Shown here in pieces: positions 1-7,856 of a stretch of 64,000 nt of DNA (positions are counted from its first letter, which is position 1; each line of letters opens with the position of its first letter). The DNA is from Cellulomonas cellasea (GTDB lineage Bacteria > Actinomycetota > Actinomycetes > Actinomycetales > Cellulomonadaceae): assembly GCF_006538745.1 (NCBI RefSeq), contig NZ_BJLR01000009.1, forward strand, positions 248,001-312,000, given 5' to 3'. Position numbers and translations under genes: made by a program. The notes beneath the pieces are model-generated. The model saw only the letters and a list, made by a program, of their open reading frames with translations, ran no database searches and had not been told where the DNA came from.

Positions 1-367
1 TGAAGCGGACCTCGGCGTCGACGCCGTCCTCGGCGACTGCCAGGCGCGCAGCCGCGAACTTCGTCACGCTCCACGACCGCGTGCCGCCACCGATCTCATA
101 GCCGCGAGGGTCGAGCCGCAGACCAGGCTGGAGGTAGTAGTCGACCGTCCGGTCCTCGCGCCTGGACAAGAACGCCAGCATGCCGGTCCCGTGCGCCTCG
201 TCGTCGAACCACTGCAGCTCCACGCCGTCGTAGACGGGGTCGTCCGCGAGCTCCGCGTTGAGCAGCGCAGCAACCCGGTCGATGCGCAGTGTTATCGGGA
301 CGACCGGGTCGCCAGGCAGCCGCCGAACCGCCGCCCGCTCGTGGGGACCGTGAGGAGCTGCTCGCAC
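1..367 (-). CDS. Hypothetical protein, N-terminal part, runs off left edge
   Basis: This reverse-strand frame stays open from about position 375 to the left edge and has coding character from about 300 downwards. The readable segments include RIDRVAALLNAEL, VELQWFDDEAHGTGMLAFL and DYYLQPGLRLDPRGYEIGGG, which look like a soluble cytoplasmic protein. I do not recognise the family. The first in-frame conventional start is the GTG at 367, but the residues it adds (about the first 23) look non-coding, and no ATG or GTG lies nearer the RIDRV segment. A different frame just upstream (about 400-290) reads VLHGRIDDVEDRCEQLL, so the true N-terminus may have been disrupted by a frameshift. The C-terminus lies outside the window. 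The 281 bases from 368 to 648 hold no other supportable gene. Confidence 0.4.
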   Translation of the reverse strand, partial: MRAAPHGPHERAAVRRLPGDPVVPITLRIDRVAALLNAELADDPVYDGVELQWFDDEAHGTGMLAFLSRREDRTVDYYLQPGLRLDPRGYEIGGGTRSWSVTKFAAARLAVAEDGVDAEVRF

Positions 368-648
368 CGGTCCTCCACATCATCGATTCGTCCGTGCAGG
401 ACCATCGAACCGCCCGCCGCCCGCCGGGACGAGAGTCCAAGGTCCCCCGACAGGGCGGTCCACCCGGTGGACGCGCCGCACCGGATCCACGGCGGGAGGT
501 CGGGCGTGATGCAGCGTGGGCTGGAGGGGGATCCGCCCGGCGTGCGCACCTCGGGACGAGGACGCCCGGTCGGGCCCCGCCGGCCCCGCATCGTCCGCAC
601 GCGGGATCACCCTCGACCGTCGGGGTGGACGGGCGGACCGCTGCGCGG

Positions 649-1215
649 TCAGCGGAGCCAGCTGTTGCCGACGATGCGGCCCCAGGTCCGCCCGACGCCC
701 CAGGTGTCCCCGGACAGCGTGGCCGCGGCGATGATCAGGAGCAGGGCCTCGTGCCAGTGCGAGTCCACGATCGGGTTGGTGCCGCCGAGGGCGGCGGGCA
801 GCTCGGCCAGGTACATGAACGCCATCAGCAGCGTCCCGGTGACCGCCGCGATCCGCAGGCCGGCGCCGGCCATCACGGCGATGCCGATCCCGAGCAGACC
901 CGCCATGAACAGCGCGTCACCGAACGGGTTGGCGAACACGGCGAACACGCCCGCGAACGGGCCCTCGATCCCGCCGATGAAGCCCTGCGCCGGTGTGCCG
1001 CCGTTGACCCAGGCACGCTCGACCGGTGTGGCGAACCCGAGACCGAACAGCTTGTCGACGAACGCCCACAGGAACGTGAAGCCGATCACCAGGCGGGCGA
1101 CCGCCAGGATCTGGCGCACGCTGCGCCGGGTGACGATCTGCTCCTGGAACACCGTCGGGGCGGGCGAGGACGGGTGCGTGACCGGGATGAGGGGTGATGC
1201 GGCTCGGGTCGACAT
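649..1215 (-). CDS. DoxX family integral membrane protein
   Basis: A 188-residue protein with four predicted hydrophobic segments: about residues 40-60 (ARLVIGFTFLWAFVDKLFG), 88-110, 113-133 and 150-170. The LAVARLVIGFTFLWAFVDKLFGLG opening followed by a GGTPAQGF loop and a fourth helix near SHWHEALLL is typical of DoxX-like proteins. Related actinobacterial DoxX proteins are linked to thiol and oxidative stress, but the substrate is not known here. The ATG at 1215 is chosen because AGGAG sits 7 nt upstream; the longer open frame above it overlaps the divergent regulator. It is divergent from the TetR gene at 1349, with a palindromic operator in the 133-bp gap, so repression by that TetR protein is the likely control. 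Confidence 0.8.
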   Translation of the reverse strand: MSTRAASPLIPVTHPSSPAPTVFQEQIVTRRSVRQILAVARLVIGFTFLWAFVDKLFGLGFATPVERAWVNGGTPAQGFIGGIEGPFAGVFAVFANPFGDALFMAGLLGIGIAVMAGAGLRIAAVTGTLLMAFMYLAELPAALGGTNPIVDSHWHEALLLIIAAATLSGDTWGVGRTWGRIVGNSWLR

Positions 1216-1290
1216 GAGCGTCTCCTGCGGTTGGCCCTGGTACCTACGAGCCGCGCCCGGGTACCGGGCGTGGGGGTCGCCCACTCGCAT

Positions 1291-1305
1291 GTCTACGTTG
1301 TAGAC
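1291..1305. promoter_or_regulatory. Palindromic operator between DoxX and TetR genes
   Basis: The sequence GTCTACGTTGTAGAC is a perfect inverted repeat with 6-bp arms and a 3-bp centre. A second, weaker copy (TTTACTCGTAGA) begins 1 bp after it. It sits in the only divergent promoter region serving the DoxX and TetR genes, 44 bp from the TetR start, which is the usual place for an autoregulated TetR operator. Confidence 0.7.
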
Positions 1306-1348
1306 TTTACTCGTAGATTGCAGGGAGCGATAGAGGAGTGATGCCCCG

Positions 1349-2119
1349 GTGTCGACGCGCGCCGCACGGGCTGCACGCCCCGACAGCGCCGAGGGCGGGA
1401 CCGCAGCAGACGGCCCGGTTCCCGCCGGCGTCGTCGGCAGTGCTCGCCCCCGGAGGTCGCGGTTGACCACGGAACGGGTCATGAGCGCCGCGCTCCACGT
1501 CGTCGACACCGAGGGCGTGGACGCGCTCACGATGCGCCGCCTGGGGCAGGAGCTCGACCGGGACCCGATGGCCCTGTACCGGTACGCCGCCAACCGCGCC
1601 GCGCTGCTCGACGGCATCGCCGAGCTCGTGATGGGACAGCTCGTGATCGCGACCAGCGGGGCGGACTGGCGCGAGCCGCTGCGCCGTGCCGCGCACGACT
1701 TCCGCGCCCTGGCCCTGGCCCACCCGAACGTCGTGCCGCTGCTCGCGACCCGGCCGCTGGCCACACCGCTCGGCCTCCGACCGCCCGGCACCCTGCGCCC
1801 GCTCGAACAGGTCCTCGACCTGCTGATCTCGGCCGGCTTCGCCCCTGCCCGCGCGCTGCACGTCTACCGCACGTTCTTCGGCCTGCTCTACGGTCACGTC
1901 CTGAACGAGCTGCAGGAGGTCGTCGTCGATCCCGAGGAGACCGACGCGCTCCTGCGCCTGGGGCTGCACCGGCTCCCGCCCCGGGAGTTCCCCCGGCTCC
2001 GCAGCGTCGCCCCTGACCTGCTCGCCGGCTACGACGGCGCCGTCGAGCTCGACCAAGCACTCGACCTGCTCCTCACCGGCCTGCACCCTGCGCCCGCTGG
2101 TGGGACGCACCCGTCGTAG
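1349..2119 (+). CDS. TetR/AcrR family transcriptional regulator
   Basis: A 256-residue regulator. Residues 33-80 carry the TetR helix-turn-helix: TTERVMSAALHVVDTEGVDALTMRRLGQEL, then DPMALYRYAANRAALLDGIA, with the recognition helix at MALYRYAANR. The rest is the helical ligand-binding domain, ending LHPAPAGGTHPS, and resembles the TetR_C_1 type (TetR-class). The GTG at 1349 has GGAG about 11 nt upstream; the first 30 residues are Ala/Pro-rich and probably disordered, so a later start (GTG or TTG before TTERV) is possible. It is divergent from the DoxX gene and probably controls both through the palindrome at 1291-1305. The inducer is unknown. Confidence 0.85.
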   Translation: MSTRAARAARPDSAEGGTAADGPVPAGVVGSARPRRSRLTTERVMSAALHVVDTEGVDALTMRRLGQELDRDPMALYRYAANRAALLDGIAELVMGQLVIATSGADWREPLRRAAHDFRALALAHPNVVPLLATRPLATPLGLRPPGTLRPLEQVLDLLISAGFAPARALHVYRTFFGLLYGHVLNELQEVVVDPEETDALLRLGLHRLPPREFPRLRSVAPDLLAGYDGAVELDQALDLLLTGLHPAPAGGTHPS

Positions 2120-2179
2120 GGTCCCGTGCCCTCCGGTCGCCGGAGGCACACGTCGGGCGCGGGCGATGACGGAGCAGCG

Positions 2180-2400
2180 CCGTCGGCTCGGCGCGCGGTG
2201 CAGCGGAGCAGCACGAACCCGCGGTCGAAGCGCCGCTCGTCGACGAGCTCGAGGTCCAGGTGCACTCCGGCGGGATACAGCGGGGTCCCGCCCCCGACGA
2301 GGACGGGCACCACGACCCGGTGCACCCCGTCCACGAGCCCCGCCCGCAGGGCATGGGCCGCCAGGGTCGGACCTTCGATGGTCACGTCGCCCGCGGAGTC
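2180..2400 (-). pseudogene. C-terminal remnant of a RibD/dihydrofolate-reductase-like protein
   Basis: A reverse frame reads DVTIEGPTLAAHALRAGLVD, then GVHRVVVPVLVGGGTPLYP, then GVHLDLELVDERRF. This is the characteristic end of the RibD C-terminal / DHFR-like reductase family: the GPTLAAHAL nucleotide-binding stretch, the VVPVLVGGGT strand, and the LELVDERRF strand before the terminus. The N-terminal two-thirds of the family (about 130 residues) is absent; upstream sequence in the same frame is low-complexity Arg/Gly/Pro and unlike the family. The reading frame also runs on past the expected C-terminus. I read this as a decayed gene fragment, not a working enzyme. Confidence 0.55.
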
Positions 2401-2616
2401 GGTTCGGGGAGGCTCTCCCCGGGGCGCACTGACCGATCGTTCGAGTACATGCGCGCCTCGGCTCTGTCCCGGACCAGGGCCGGCACGGCGCGCCTCACAC
2501 GCCGGGGCCGCCGTCCCCGACGAACGGGATTCCACCACCCGTGTGATCGACCCGCGCCGACCACTGCGCGGGCGCGGCGAGCACAGGCTCGATGTCTGAC
2601 CACGGCAGCCGCGCGC

Positions 2617-2895
2617 TCACCGCGGCGCCGGGCCGCCGGGCCGCAGCGCGGCGTCCCGCCCAGGCAGGACGTTGTCAAGGCGTGCCGCCACCGAGCCGCC
2701 GCTCGCGCGCGCGAGGCTGAGCCTGTCGCTGCCGGCGAAGCCGCGCGGTGACGCGATGACGACGGTGAAGGAGCGAGCGAGCCGCTCGACGACGGCGTCT
2801 GTCCACCGGAAGTTGCACAGGGGTAGCAGGAGGGGCGCACCACCGCCTGTGATCTCGTAGGCCAGGCGCAGTCCGTCTCGGACGAGAACCGGCAT
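2617..2895 (-). pseudogene. Truncated alpha/beta hydrolase, N-terminal fragment
   Basis: The 92-residue frame begins MPVLVRDGLRLAYEITGGGA and continues PLLLPLCNFRWTDAVVERLA and FTVVIASPRGFAGSDR, which is the first strand, oxyanion loop region and second strand of an alpha/beta hydrolase of the proline-iminopeptidase or haloperoxidase type. Family members are about 250-280 residues. After about residue 65 the match fades into Ala/Gly/Pro sequence and the frame stops, so the nucleophile serine, acid and histidine are all missing. Together with the reductase remnant just downstream it marks a stretch of gene decay at about 2120-2895. A real short protein is possible but unlikely. Confidence 0.5.
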
Positions 2896-3070
2896 GGTCA
2901 GACCCTACGAGAGGCTTTCAAGGCGGTGTCACCCACGCGCCGTCGGAAGGGGCCAGGGGTCTCCGAAGCGGACGAGGGGGTCAGCCGGTGCGCCGTCCTC
3001 CACCCAGGGCCGGCGCACCGGGGAGCCGACGAGCGGCTCCCCGGGCGCCCGAGCGGTCAGCGCGACCGCC

Positions 3071-5128
3071 TCACCACTCCCGGACCACGCCGTAGGCCAG
3101 CGTGTCGTCCCGGAACGTCACCTGGTAGAGCGCGGGGCCCTGCGTCATCAGGGCGTTCGGCGCCCCCGGCTCGGCGACACCGTCGTTCCCGGCGTCGCCG
3201 AAGACGGTCGCCCCGGTGCCGTCCACGTCGAAGAGGAAGTCCTCCACCGGGTGCGCGCCGAACGCGGTGGTGACCCGCCACGTGTGGTCGGCGACGAGCT
3301 CCATCGGGACCGCTGCCCACCCGGTGCTGATCCCCCGGAGCGTCATCGCGGGGTACGTGCTGACGAAGCCACCACCACCGCCGCCCCCGTCCCGGACCAC
3401 GGTGTACCGGAGCGACGCGAGGTCGAACGTCACCGTGTACGTGCCGGCCCCGGGCACCTGGATGTCCGCCCCGCCCGCGTCGGCGACGCCGTCCGGCTCG
3501 GCGTCGCCGTAGACCCCGCCGTCCGGCAGGACCAGGATCCGGAAGCGCCTGTCCGGCTCCTCGCCGAACTGCGCCTGCGCGGTCCAGGTGCCGGGTGCGC
3601 CGGGGACCTCGGTCATCGGCGCCGACGTCCAGGCGTTGTGGGTGCCGATCAGGTGCGGGGTCTGCGTCCGCGCGCCCAGCTCGACGTGCACGACCGCCCC
3701 CTCGGGCCCGGACTGCTCGGTGCGGATCCGGACGCCCGACGCGCGGTCGGTGAACGTCTGGCCGGTGCGCAGCGGTGCGTCGTCGACCTCGCCGCCGGGC
3801 GTCGTGTCGAGGAGCGAGGCTCCCCAGCTGTCGCCGCGGCGGATCGTCACCCCGTCCATGAGCGCCGGGTAGTCCGCGACCTTCGCGTCCCAGAGCCCGT
3901 GCGGGCGCCGGACGTCGACGTCGTAGGACAGGCCCGACGCGAGCGGGATGCGCAGGAGCTGCGGCTGGTCGGTCTGCACCTCGGACGGTGCGAGCGTGTA
4001 CGTGCCCGACGCGGTCACGGTCGTCACGTTCGCCGCGGGGATCCAGCCGAGCCAGGCCTTGTGGTGGGCCGAGAACTCCATCTGGTTGAAGGCGTTGCCC
4101 ATCGTGTCGTACGGGTCCCCGTACTCCTCGACCCAGCACGAGCCGCCGTCCTCCTCGATCGCGCTCGCGAGGCCGGCCGGAGTGGTGCACTCGAGCGCGG
4201 ACGCGTGCCCGAGGCCGAGGTTGTGCCCGAGCTCGTGCTGGAGGACGGCGCGCGTGGCGTCGGGGCCGGTGATCAGGTTCACCGACACCTGGCCGCCGAT
4301 GTACGCCCAGCCGCCGAACCAGCAGGCGCGGTCCGCGGAGTCGAGCAGGAACGCGACGCGGTCGTACCCGGTCAGGTCGAGGCCGGCGGCCTGCGCGGCG
4401 GCGAACCCGGCCTGCTCCTCCGCGGCGCACGGGGTGTCGGCGGGAACGGTCAGGTAGTCGTAGACGTCGCCGTCGGTCCGGTCGCGCCCGCGCAGCTCGA
4501 GCTGGCCCCACGAGCTCTCGCGGAAGAAGCTCGCGACGGAGCCGGGGCCGGTGAAGACGAGGTCGCGGACCTCGTCGACGGACATCGGCGCGGGCCCCGC
4601 GTCCCCGAGGCGCAGCAGGACGACGGCCACGGTGTCCTCCTCCGACATGAGCGGCGCAGCGGCGGCGGTCAGCTCCCGCACGGCGGTGGCGTCGATCGTC
4701 GGCGAGTCCTCCGTCGCGTCCGGCGGCGCCGCCGTCACGGTCCCGGTGACCGCGACGCGCTGGCCGGGGACGACGTCGTCGAGCAGCGCCGGGTCGGCCT
4801 CGACGCGCACGCGGTCGCCGTCGGCCAGGCGCACGAACTCCTGGGTCGCGTCCTCGGGCAGCGCCGCGGCGTGCGCGGCGTGCGGGGTCGCGGCGCGTGC
4901 GCCGGGTGCCGGCCGGTCGGCCGGGTCCACGAGCGGGTCGACCTGGCGGATCTCGTAGGTCCCGACGACCGTGCTCGGCGGTGGCGCGGCGGCGTCCGTC
5001 CCCGCCGCAGCCGGGGCCGCCGCGGCGAGCGCGAGGACGAGTCCGGTCAGGGTCGCGAGGGCGGTGCGCGGTCGGTGGTGCTGAGGCGGCAGTCCGGCGG
5101 TGGGCTGCGGCGCCTGGCTCTGGTGCAT
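3071..5128 (-). CDS. Secreted zinc metalloprotease (M6/M11-like) with two C-terminal beta-sandwich modules
   Basis: A 685-residue exported protein. Residues 1-42 form a signal peptide (RTALATLTGLVLALAAAAPAAA, cleavage near AAA-GTDA). The peptidase unit carries HELGHNLGLGH with zinc-binding His298, His302 and His308 and catalytic Glu299, followed by a DTMGN Met-turn about 30 residues later, as in gametolysin-like M11 and related bacterial metallopeptidases. Cys pairs around CWFGG and CTTPAG suggest disulfides. After about residue 490 two similar modules each end in a T(V/Q)(Y/V)TVTF-type strand plus YTVVR or YGVVRE and contain VYGDAEPDGV and VFGDAGNDGV, linked by a Gly stretch; they resemble starch-binding-type beta-sandwich domains. 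The ATG at 5128 is chosen because it places the signal peptide correctly; its Shine-Dalgarno is weak. The LacI-like palindrome at 5441-5464 lies about 315 bp upstream. Confidence 0.75.
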   Translation of the reverse strand: MHQSQAPQPTAGLPPQHHRPRTALATLTGLVLALAAAAPAAAGTDAAAPPPSTVVGTYEIRQVDPLVDPADRPAPGARAATPHAAHAAALPEDATQEFVRLADGDRVRVEADPALLDDVVPGQRVAVTGTVTAAPPDATEDSPTIDATAVRELTAAAAPLMSEEDTVAVVLLRLGDAGPAPMSVDEVRDLVFTGPGSVASFFRESSWGQLELRGRDRTDGDVYDYLTVPADTPCAAEEQAGFAAAQAAGLDLTGYDRVAFLLDSADRACWFGGWAYIGGQVSVNLITGPDATRAVLQHELGHNLGLGHASALECTTPAGLASAIEEDGGSCWVEEYGDPYDTMGNAFNQMEFSAHHKAWLGWIPAANVTTVTASGTYTLAPSEVQTDQPQLLRIPLASGLSYDVDVRRPHGLWDAKVADYPALMDGVTIRRGDSWGASLLDTTPGGEVDDAPLRTGQTFTDRASGVRIRTEQSGPEGAVVHVELGARTQTPHLIGTHNAWTSAPMTEVPGAPGTWTAQAQFGEEPDRRFRILVLPDGGVYGDAEPDGVADAGGADIQVPGAGTYTVTFDLASLRYTVVRDGGGGGGGFVSTYPAMTLRGISTGWAAVPMELVADHTWRVTTAFGAHPVEDFLFDVDGTGATVFGDAGNDGVAEPGAPNALMTQGPALYQVTFRDDTLAYGVVREW

Positions 5129-5440
5129 CCGGGTGGATCCGTTTCGTCGGAGCGGGCGGGTGGCCGGCGTGTGGCGCCGGTTCCGGTGGTGGGGCACGTC
5201 CGAGGCCCTCGCCGCGGCGCGCAGGGCGGGAGCGGGAGGGTCGGTCGGTCCGGGAGGTGCGGGATGCGCGGCGCCGGTCGGTCGTGTCGGCCGTCGGCGT
5301 GCGGCTGGTCGTGTGGTGGCGGTCGGAGGCGCGACGACGCGTGGGCGCCGTGCGCGAGGCGCTCCACCCCGTTCCGGCGTACCCGTCCCTGCGGGCAGCA
5401 GGGGGCGGGTGTCGTCGGGAAGCGCGTCGACGTCGTCAGG

Positions 5441-5464
5441 CCGGTGAGAGAGCGCTCTCACCGG
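5441..5464. promoter_or_regulatory. Long palindrome, LacI-type operator candidate
   Basis: CCGGTGAGAG and CTCTCACCGG form perfect 10-bp arms around AGCG. Inside it, 5447-5460 matches TGAGAGCGCTCTCA at 13 of 14 positions, the central-CG layout of LacI-family operators (the cellulose regulators CelR and CebR bind TGGGAGCGCTCCCA). It lies in the gap 5129-5612, between the protease gene and the small secreted protein, both leftward, so the protease is the likely target. Related sites occur at 52005 and 60565. I see no gene in 5129-5612; frames there are Arg/Pro-rich noise. Confidence 0.6.
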
Positions 5465-5612
5465 TGACTGAAGTTTCGTGGGAGGGGAACGGACATGTCA
5501 ACGCAATCCGGACACGGAGGGCTCGCGGACCGGGTGAAACGTTGCTCCGGCACGGCGTACCGGCGCGAGTCCGGGCGCGCAGCGCTTCAGCGCGCGCCGC
5601 TGCGGCCCCGCC

Positions 5613-5915
5613 CTACGGCGTCGTGAGGTCCCGGGTCGGCACGAGCCCGACGTCGCGCACCGTGCCGGCGGCGTCGACCGCCGGCACCTCGTCCCCCTCC
5701 AGGGCCGGGCGCCCGACGTCGAGGGTGTCGGCGGTGCGGCCCGCGGCGAGCGCGGCGGCGGGGAAGGCGAGGTCGAGGCAGCGGTAGGTGGCGGCGTCGG
5801 CCGGCACGTCGGCCGGAGCGCTGCTGCTCGCGACCGACCCCGCGCGCCCCGTCACGACGCCGACGAGCGCGGCGAGACCGGCGGCGGGTGCCGCGCGTCG
5901 CGGGGAGGTCCTCAT
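5613..5915 (-). CDS. Small exported hypothetical protein
   Basis: A 100-residue protein opening MRTSPRRAAPAAGLAALVGV, a basic start plus a short hydrophobic stretch compatible with a Sec signal. The mature part contains TYRCLDLAFPAAALA and the acidic segment LEGDEVPAVDAAGTVRDVG, with one cysteine that does not sit in a lipobox. No family recognised. The ATG at 5915 has AAGG 5 nt upstream. It stands alone: the gene to the right ends in the strong hairpin at 6003-6048, and the next gene to the left starts almost 500 bp away. Coding evidence is mainly the start context and codon pattern, so confidence is moderate. Confidence 0.5.
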   Translation of the reverse strand: MRTSPRRAAPAAGLAALVGVVTGRAGSVASSSAPADVPADAATYRCLDLAFPAAALAAGRTADTLDVGRPALEGDEVPAVDAAGTVRDVGLVPTRDLTTP

Positions 5916-6002
5916 ACCTTGGGAGTGTCGCGGCGGGGGCCAGGCTTGCACGACGACGGCGCACGCCACGGGCCCGCAGCCCGACGGCGCACGGCGTGCA
6001 CG

Positions 6003-6048
6003 ACGACGGCGCGCGTCCCACCCGTCGAGGTGGGACGCGCGCCGTCGT
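6003..6048 (-). terminator. Perfect 20-bp-arm hairpin downstream of the DUF6458 gene
   Basis: Arms 6003-6022 (ACGACGGCGCGCGTCCCACC) and 6029-6048 are exactly complementary around a 6-nt CGTCGA loop. There is no U-tract. It lies 79 bp after the stop of the leftward gene at 6127, so it most likely ends that transcript. A partial direct copy of the outer arm (TGCACGACGACGGCGC) is repeated at about 5945-5960 and 5997-6012. Confidence 0.75.
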
Positions 6049-6126
6049 GGTCGTACGTGGGCCGGGCTCCTCGCGCTTCCCCGCGCGGGCCGGCTCGTCA
6101 GGCGGTGCGGTCCGCCCGTCTGCCGC

Positions 6127-6357
6127 TCAGTAGGTGGGCGGCGGCGGGGCGGTGCCGTCGTGACGCTCGACGACCGTGTGGTTCGTCGTCTTCTGACGCT
6201 GCGCGTTCAGGGCGAGCGTGAGGATGAGCGCGAGGATGCCCGCACCGAGGCAGATGTACCCGATCATGGTCAGGTCGATCCCCGAGATGCTGTCCTGGAC
6301 GGCGAAAGCGAGGATCGCGCCGAGCACGATCAGGGTGATGCCACCACCGATTCCCAT
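6127..6357 (-). CDS. DUF6458 family small two-TM membrane protein
   Basis: A 76-residue protein, MGIGGGITLIVLGAILAFAV, then a polar loop QDSISGIDLTM and a second helix IGYICLGAGILALILTLALN, followed by a short basic/polar tail ending HDGTAPPPPTY. This layout is that of the actinobacterial DUF6458 family; function unknown. The ATG at 6357 is preceded by GGAGGAG with a 5-nt gap, an excellent site. It is a single-gene unit closed by the hairpin at 6003-6048. Confidence 0.8.
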   Translation of the reverse strand: MGIGGGITLIVLGAILAFAVQDSISGIDLTMIGYICLGAGILALILTLALNAQRQKTTNHTVVERHDGTAPPPPTY

Positions 6358-6476
6358 GGTCACTCCTCCGGTCGCACCGGGCTGGTCCGCCCGGGTCTTG
6401 ACCCTGACTATGGCGCGGACCGGCCCCCCGCGCGCGGCGAGAACGGGTGAGACGGCGTCACCCGTGCGTGGCGCGG

Positions 6477-7469
6477 TCACGCGCCGAACGCCGCGAGGAG
6501 GTCGTCGAGGACCAGGTGCGCGGCGGCGGGGCCACCCCGGGTCGCCCACGCGGAGCCGTCGACCACGGCGACGTTCCCTGCCGCGACGGCGGGCAGCGCG
6601 CGCACCTCGGCCGACGCCATCGCGGCCTCGAGCGCGTCGCCGTCGACCCCGAGCGCGTCGCGCACGAACACGAACAGCCGGTCGGACGCCGGGATCGCCG
6701 ACACCGGGACCACGGGCCCCGGCGCGCCACCGGTCCGCCCGGTGGGCGTCAGCCCGACCGACGCCGCGACGCGCGCCGCGAACGACGTCTCGTCGAGCAC
6801 CACGGGCCCCTCCGCGGTCCACAGCACGAGCGCCACCGACCGGCCCGCGTTGCCGGCGTCGGCGATCTGCTGCCGCACCTGCTGCGTCCGCCAGTCGTAG
6901 CCGCCGAGCCACGTCGCGGCGCGGTCCTCGCGGCCCAGGGCCTCCGCGACGCTGTGGAGCGTCGCGGTCCACTCGGTGCCGTCGACGCGCGCCACGTACG
7001 TCGGGGCGATGGCCTCGAGGCCGGCGAGCACCTCGGGTGTCGTCGCGTCCCCGGCGAGGACGAGGTCGGGCTCGGCGGTGAGCACGGCGCCGACGTCCGG
7101 GGCGTCGGGCAGGCCCGCGTTCACGAGGTACGTCAGGTCGGGCTTGCGGTCCTGGAGGTACGCCGCCGCGGTCGGCTGGTCGCGGCCGAGGCTGATGCCG
7201 ACGGGCTCGACCCCGAGCATGAGGGTCGCGTCGAGCAGCTCCTCGTTGAGGACCATGACGCGCTGCGGCTCTGCGGGGAGCGTGACGCCGCGCGCGACGT
7301 CGTCCAGGACCGTCCGCATCGGGACGTCGGCGGTCACGACCTCGGGCCGCGCGGACACGGCGGCGGTGCTGGCGGACGGCTCGTCGGCCGTGCAGGCGGA
7401 CAGGAGCAGGGCTGCGCTCGCGAGCGCGACGGCGAGCGCGGGGGTGGAGGGTGGGCGACGGACGGGCAT
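6477..7469 (-). CDS. ABC transporter substrate-binding lipoprotein, FecB/BtuF-like (iron or heme type)
   Basis: A 330-residue lipoprotein. The signal ends in the lipobox LLLSACTAD, with Cys26 as the lipidated residue. The mature protein has the class III binding-protein fold signs: PQRVMVLNEELLDATLMLGV near the start, then EPDLVLAGDATTPEVLAGLE, the long linker helix about residues 170-200, and a second lobe ending AVVDGSAW and LVLDDLLAAF. These are typical of periplasmic-type proteins for ferric siderophores, heme or cobalamin. Start ATG 7469 has AGAGG 5 nt upstream. No permease or ATPase gene is adjacent, so it is an orphan component; it could deliver the desferrioxamine-type siderophore made at 21893-31204, but that is only inference. 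An imperfect palindrome lies 60 bp upstream at 7530-7557. Confidence 0.8.
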   Translation of the reverse strand: MPVRRPPSTPALAVALASAALLLSACTADEPSASTAAVSARPEVVTADVPMRTVLDDVARGVTLPAEPQRVMVLNEELLDATLMLGVEPVGISLGRDQPTAAAYLQDRKPDLTYLVNAGLPDAPDVGAVLTAEPDLVLAGDATTPEVLAGLEAIAPTYVARVDGTEWTATLHSVAEALGREDRAATWLGGYDWRTQQVRQQIADAGNAGRSVALVLWTAEGPVVLDETSFAARVAASVGLTPTGRTGGAPGPVVPVSAIPASDRLFVFVRDALGVDGDALEAAMASAEVRALPAVAAGNVAVVDGSAWATRGGPAAAHLVLDDLLAAFGA

Positions 7470-7529
7470 CGAGACCTCTGTCAGGACGGGCGGGTCGTGC
7501 CACGCCGAGCCGGCGGATGTGACAGAACG

Positions 7530-7557
7530 CGCAAAAGTGAGTAACCTCTCATTTGCG
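7530..7557. promoter_or_regulatory. Imperfect 28-bp palindrome upstream of the binding lipoprotein
   Basis: CGCAAAAGTGAG and CTCTCATTTGCG match as inverted arms at 10 of 12 positions around TAAC. It sits about 60 bp upstream of the leftward lipoprotein gene, a plausible operator position. Its core, TGAGTAACCTCTCA, keeps the outer halves of the TGAGAGCGCTCTCA-like sites elsewhere in the window, but it also loosely resembles an iron-regulator box, so the binding protein is undecided. The rest of the 387-bp divergent gap 7470-7856 shows no gene. Confidence 0.45.
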
Positions 7558-7856
7558 GCACCCTCGGTGCGCGCCGATCCTGCCGACCCGTGAACGGGCC
7601 GGATGTGGACAGCACGAATCCCCCTGAGGCACACCTGTGGCGCCGCACGACCCCCGAGCGGGTGCGTGCACGGCGGCGTGCACGCCGCACCGGCGGCGGT
7701 CGGGTCGCAGGCTACCGCCCTGCCGTCACCCGGACGGCCGTCGTCCATCTGGGGGACGGCCCACGCGGTGCTAGGTTCCCAGCCGCGGATGCGCACGGCA
7801 GCCGCACGACACCTCGGCACGGCTGCGGGCCGACGACACGCCGGTGAGAGGCGACG

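Noticed and set aside
2894-5467. A forward open frame of 857 codons antisense to the metalloprotease
   Set aside because: Translation is Arg/Val/Gly noise without any motif; the reverse strand holds an intact HEXXH protease with signal peptide.
7530-7557. Calling this palindrome an IdeR iron box
   Set aside because: It matches the 19-bp iron box at only about half of the positions, far less than the boxes at 21795-21828.
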